From NCBI GenBank assembly GCA_037013685.1, contig CM072887.1:36383154-36447153 (forward strand): a stretch of 64,000 bases of DNA, given 5' to 3'. Under the pieces are notes generated by a model. It searched no databases. It was given only the letters and a program-made list of their open reading frames with translations, and had not been told where the DNA came from. Below are positions 63,801 through 64,000 of this stretch, piece after piece (position 1 is the first letter of the stretch; the number at the start of each line of letters is the position of its first letter). The position numbers were made by a program, and so were the translations under genes. Source of the stretch: Acridotheres tristis. Its lineage: Eukaryota > Chordata > Aves > Passeriformes > Sturnidae.

Positions 63801-64000
63801 TGGTCCTTTTTGTTCACCAATTAGGAATGTAACTGCTTTAAAAATTGGAAATCCAACATTACAATGCATCACTGGAAATCTCCATAAGAAGTAACTCACT
63901 CCTGTGCTTGGAGTCCTTTTCATGAGAATTTTATCAGTGTGCATTGACTTAAATGAAAAAGAAAGGCAACCCTAAATGTTTCTGCTTCGGGTTGGGTAAG
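60851..64000 (-). other. PRKN: PRKN intron 6, 3' portion
   Basis: This is non-coding, AT-rich sequence upstream of the exon in gene orientation. I see no exon 6 signature (the end of RING0 and the first RING1 cysteines), so exon 6 must lie beyond 64000. The stretch 61340-61720 is richer in GC and has short overlapping ORFs on both strands, none recognised. A direct repeat of actgcatctttat occurs near 63118 and 63168, separated by an AAT-rich spacer. A 133-codon frame on the minus strand (61979-62380) has no recognisable domain and I treat it as chance. Confidence 0.8.

Overview
The window reads as vertebrate nuclear DNA, most likely from a bird. It is AT-rich and intron-like, with no operons, no long protein-coding frames and only short chance ORFs. 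Two repeats point to birds: a chicken-repeat-1 (CR1) LINE fragment and a solo LTR with the start, 3' half and end I associate with an avian endogenous retrovirus LTR family. One coding exon is recognisable. It lies on the minus strand at 60684-60820 and matches exon 7 of PRKN (parkin, E3 ubiquitin ligase), covering most of the RING1 zinc-binding domain. Its length (137 bp), its phases (2 entering, 1 leaving) and its canonical splice sites all agree with the vertebrate gene.

Because the gene runs right to left, 60821-64000 is the 3' end of intron 6 and 1-60683 is the first 60.7 kb or more of intron 7. I saw no exon 6 or exon 8. PRKN is known for very large introns, so a window made almost wholly of intron is expected. 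I found no second gene, rRNA, tRNA or CRISPR array.

Layout from left to right: AT-rich intron with simple repeats (1-17.7 kb), including two candidate ancient MIR-type SINE remnants (9.5 and 15.8 kb) and a GC-rich patch (11.4 kb); a solo LTR (17.74-18.33 kb); plain intron with a perfect 12-bp hairpin (22.28 kb) and a GC-rich patch (24.3-24.7 kb); another GC-rich patch (36.5 kb); an A23 run (38.0 kb); a 168-bp pure homopurine tract made of A21 plus about 29 GGAGA repeats (39.5 kb); a decayed CR1 fragment (41.1-41.6 kb); purine-rich or pyrimidine-rich stretches (42, 51 and 54 kb); the parkin exon (60.7 kb); and a short part of intron 6.

No clearly new biological system is visible. The best leads are the homopurine tract, which in the parkin pre-mRNA becomes a huge polypyrimidine tract, and a few unexplained GC-rich islands that could be exons, regulatory elements or old repeats.
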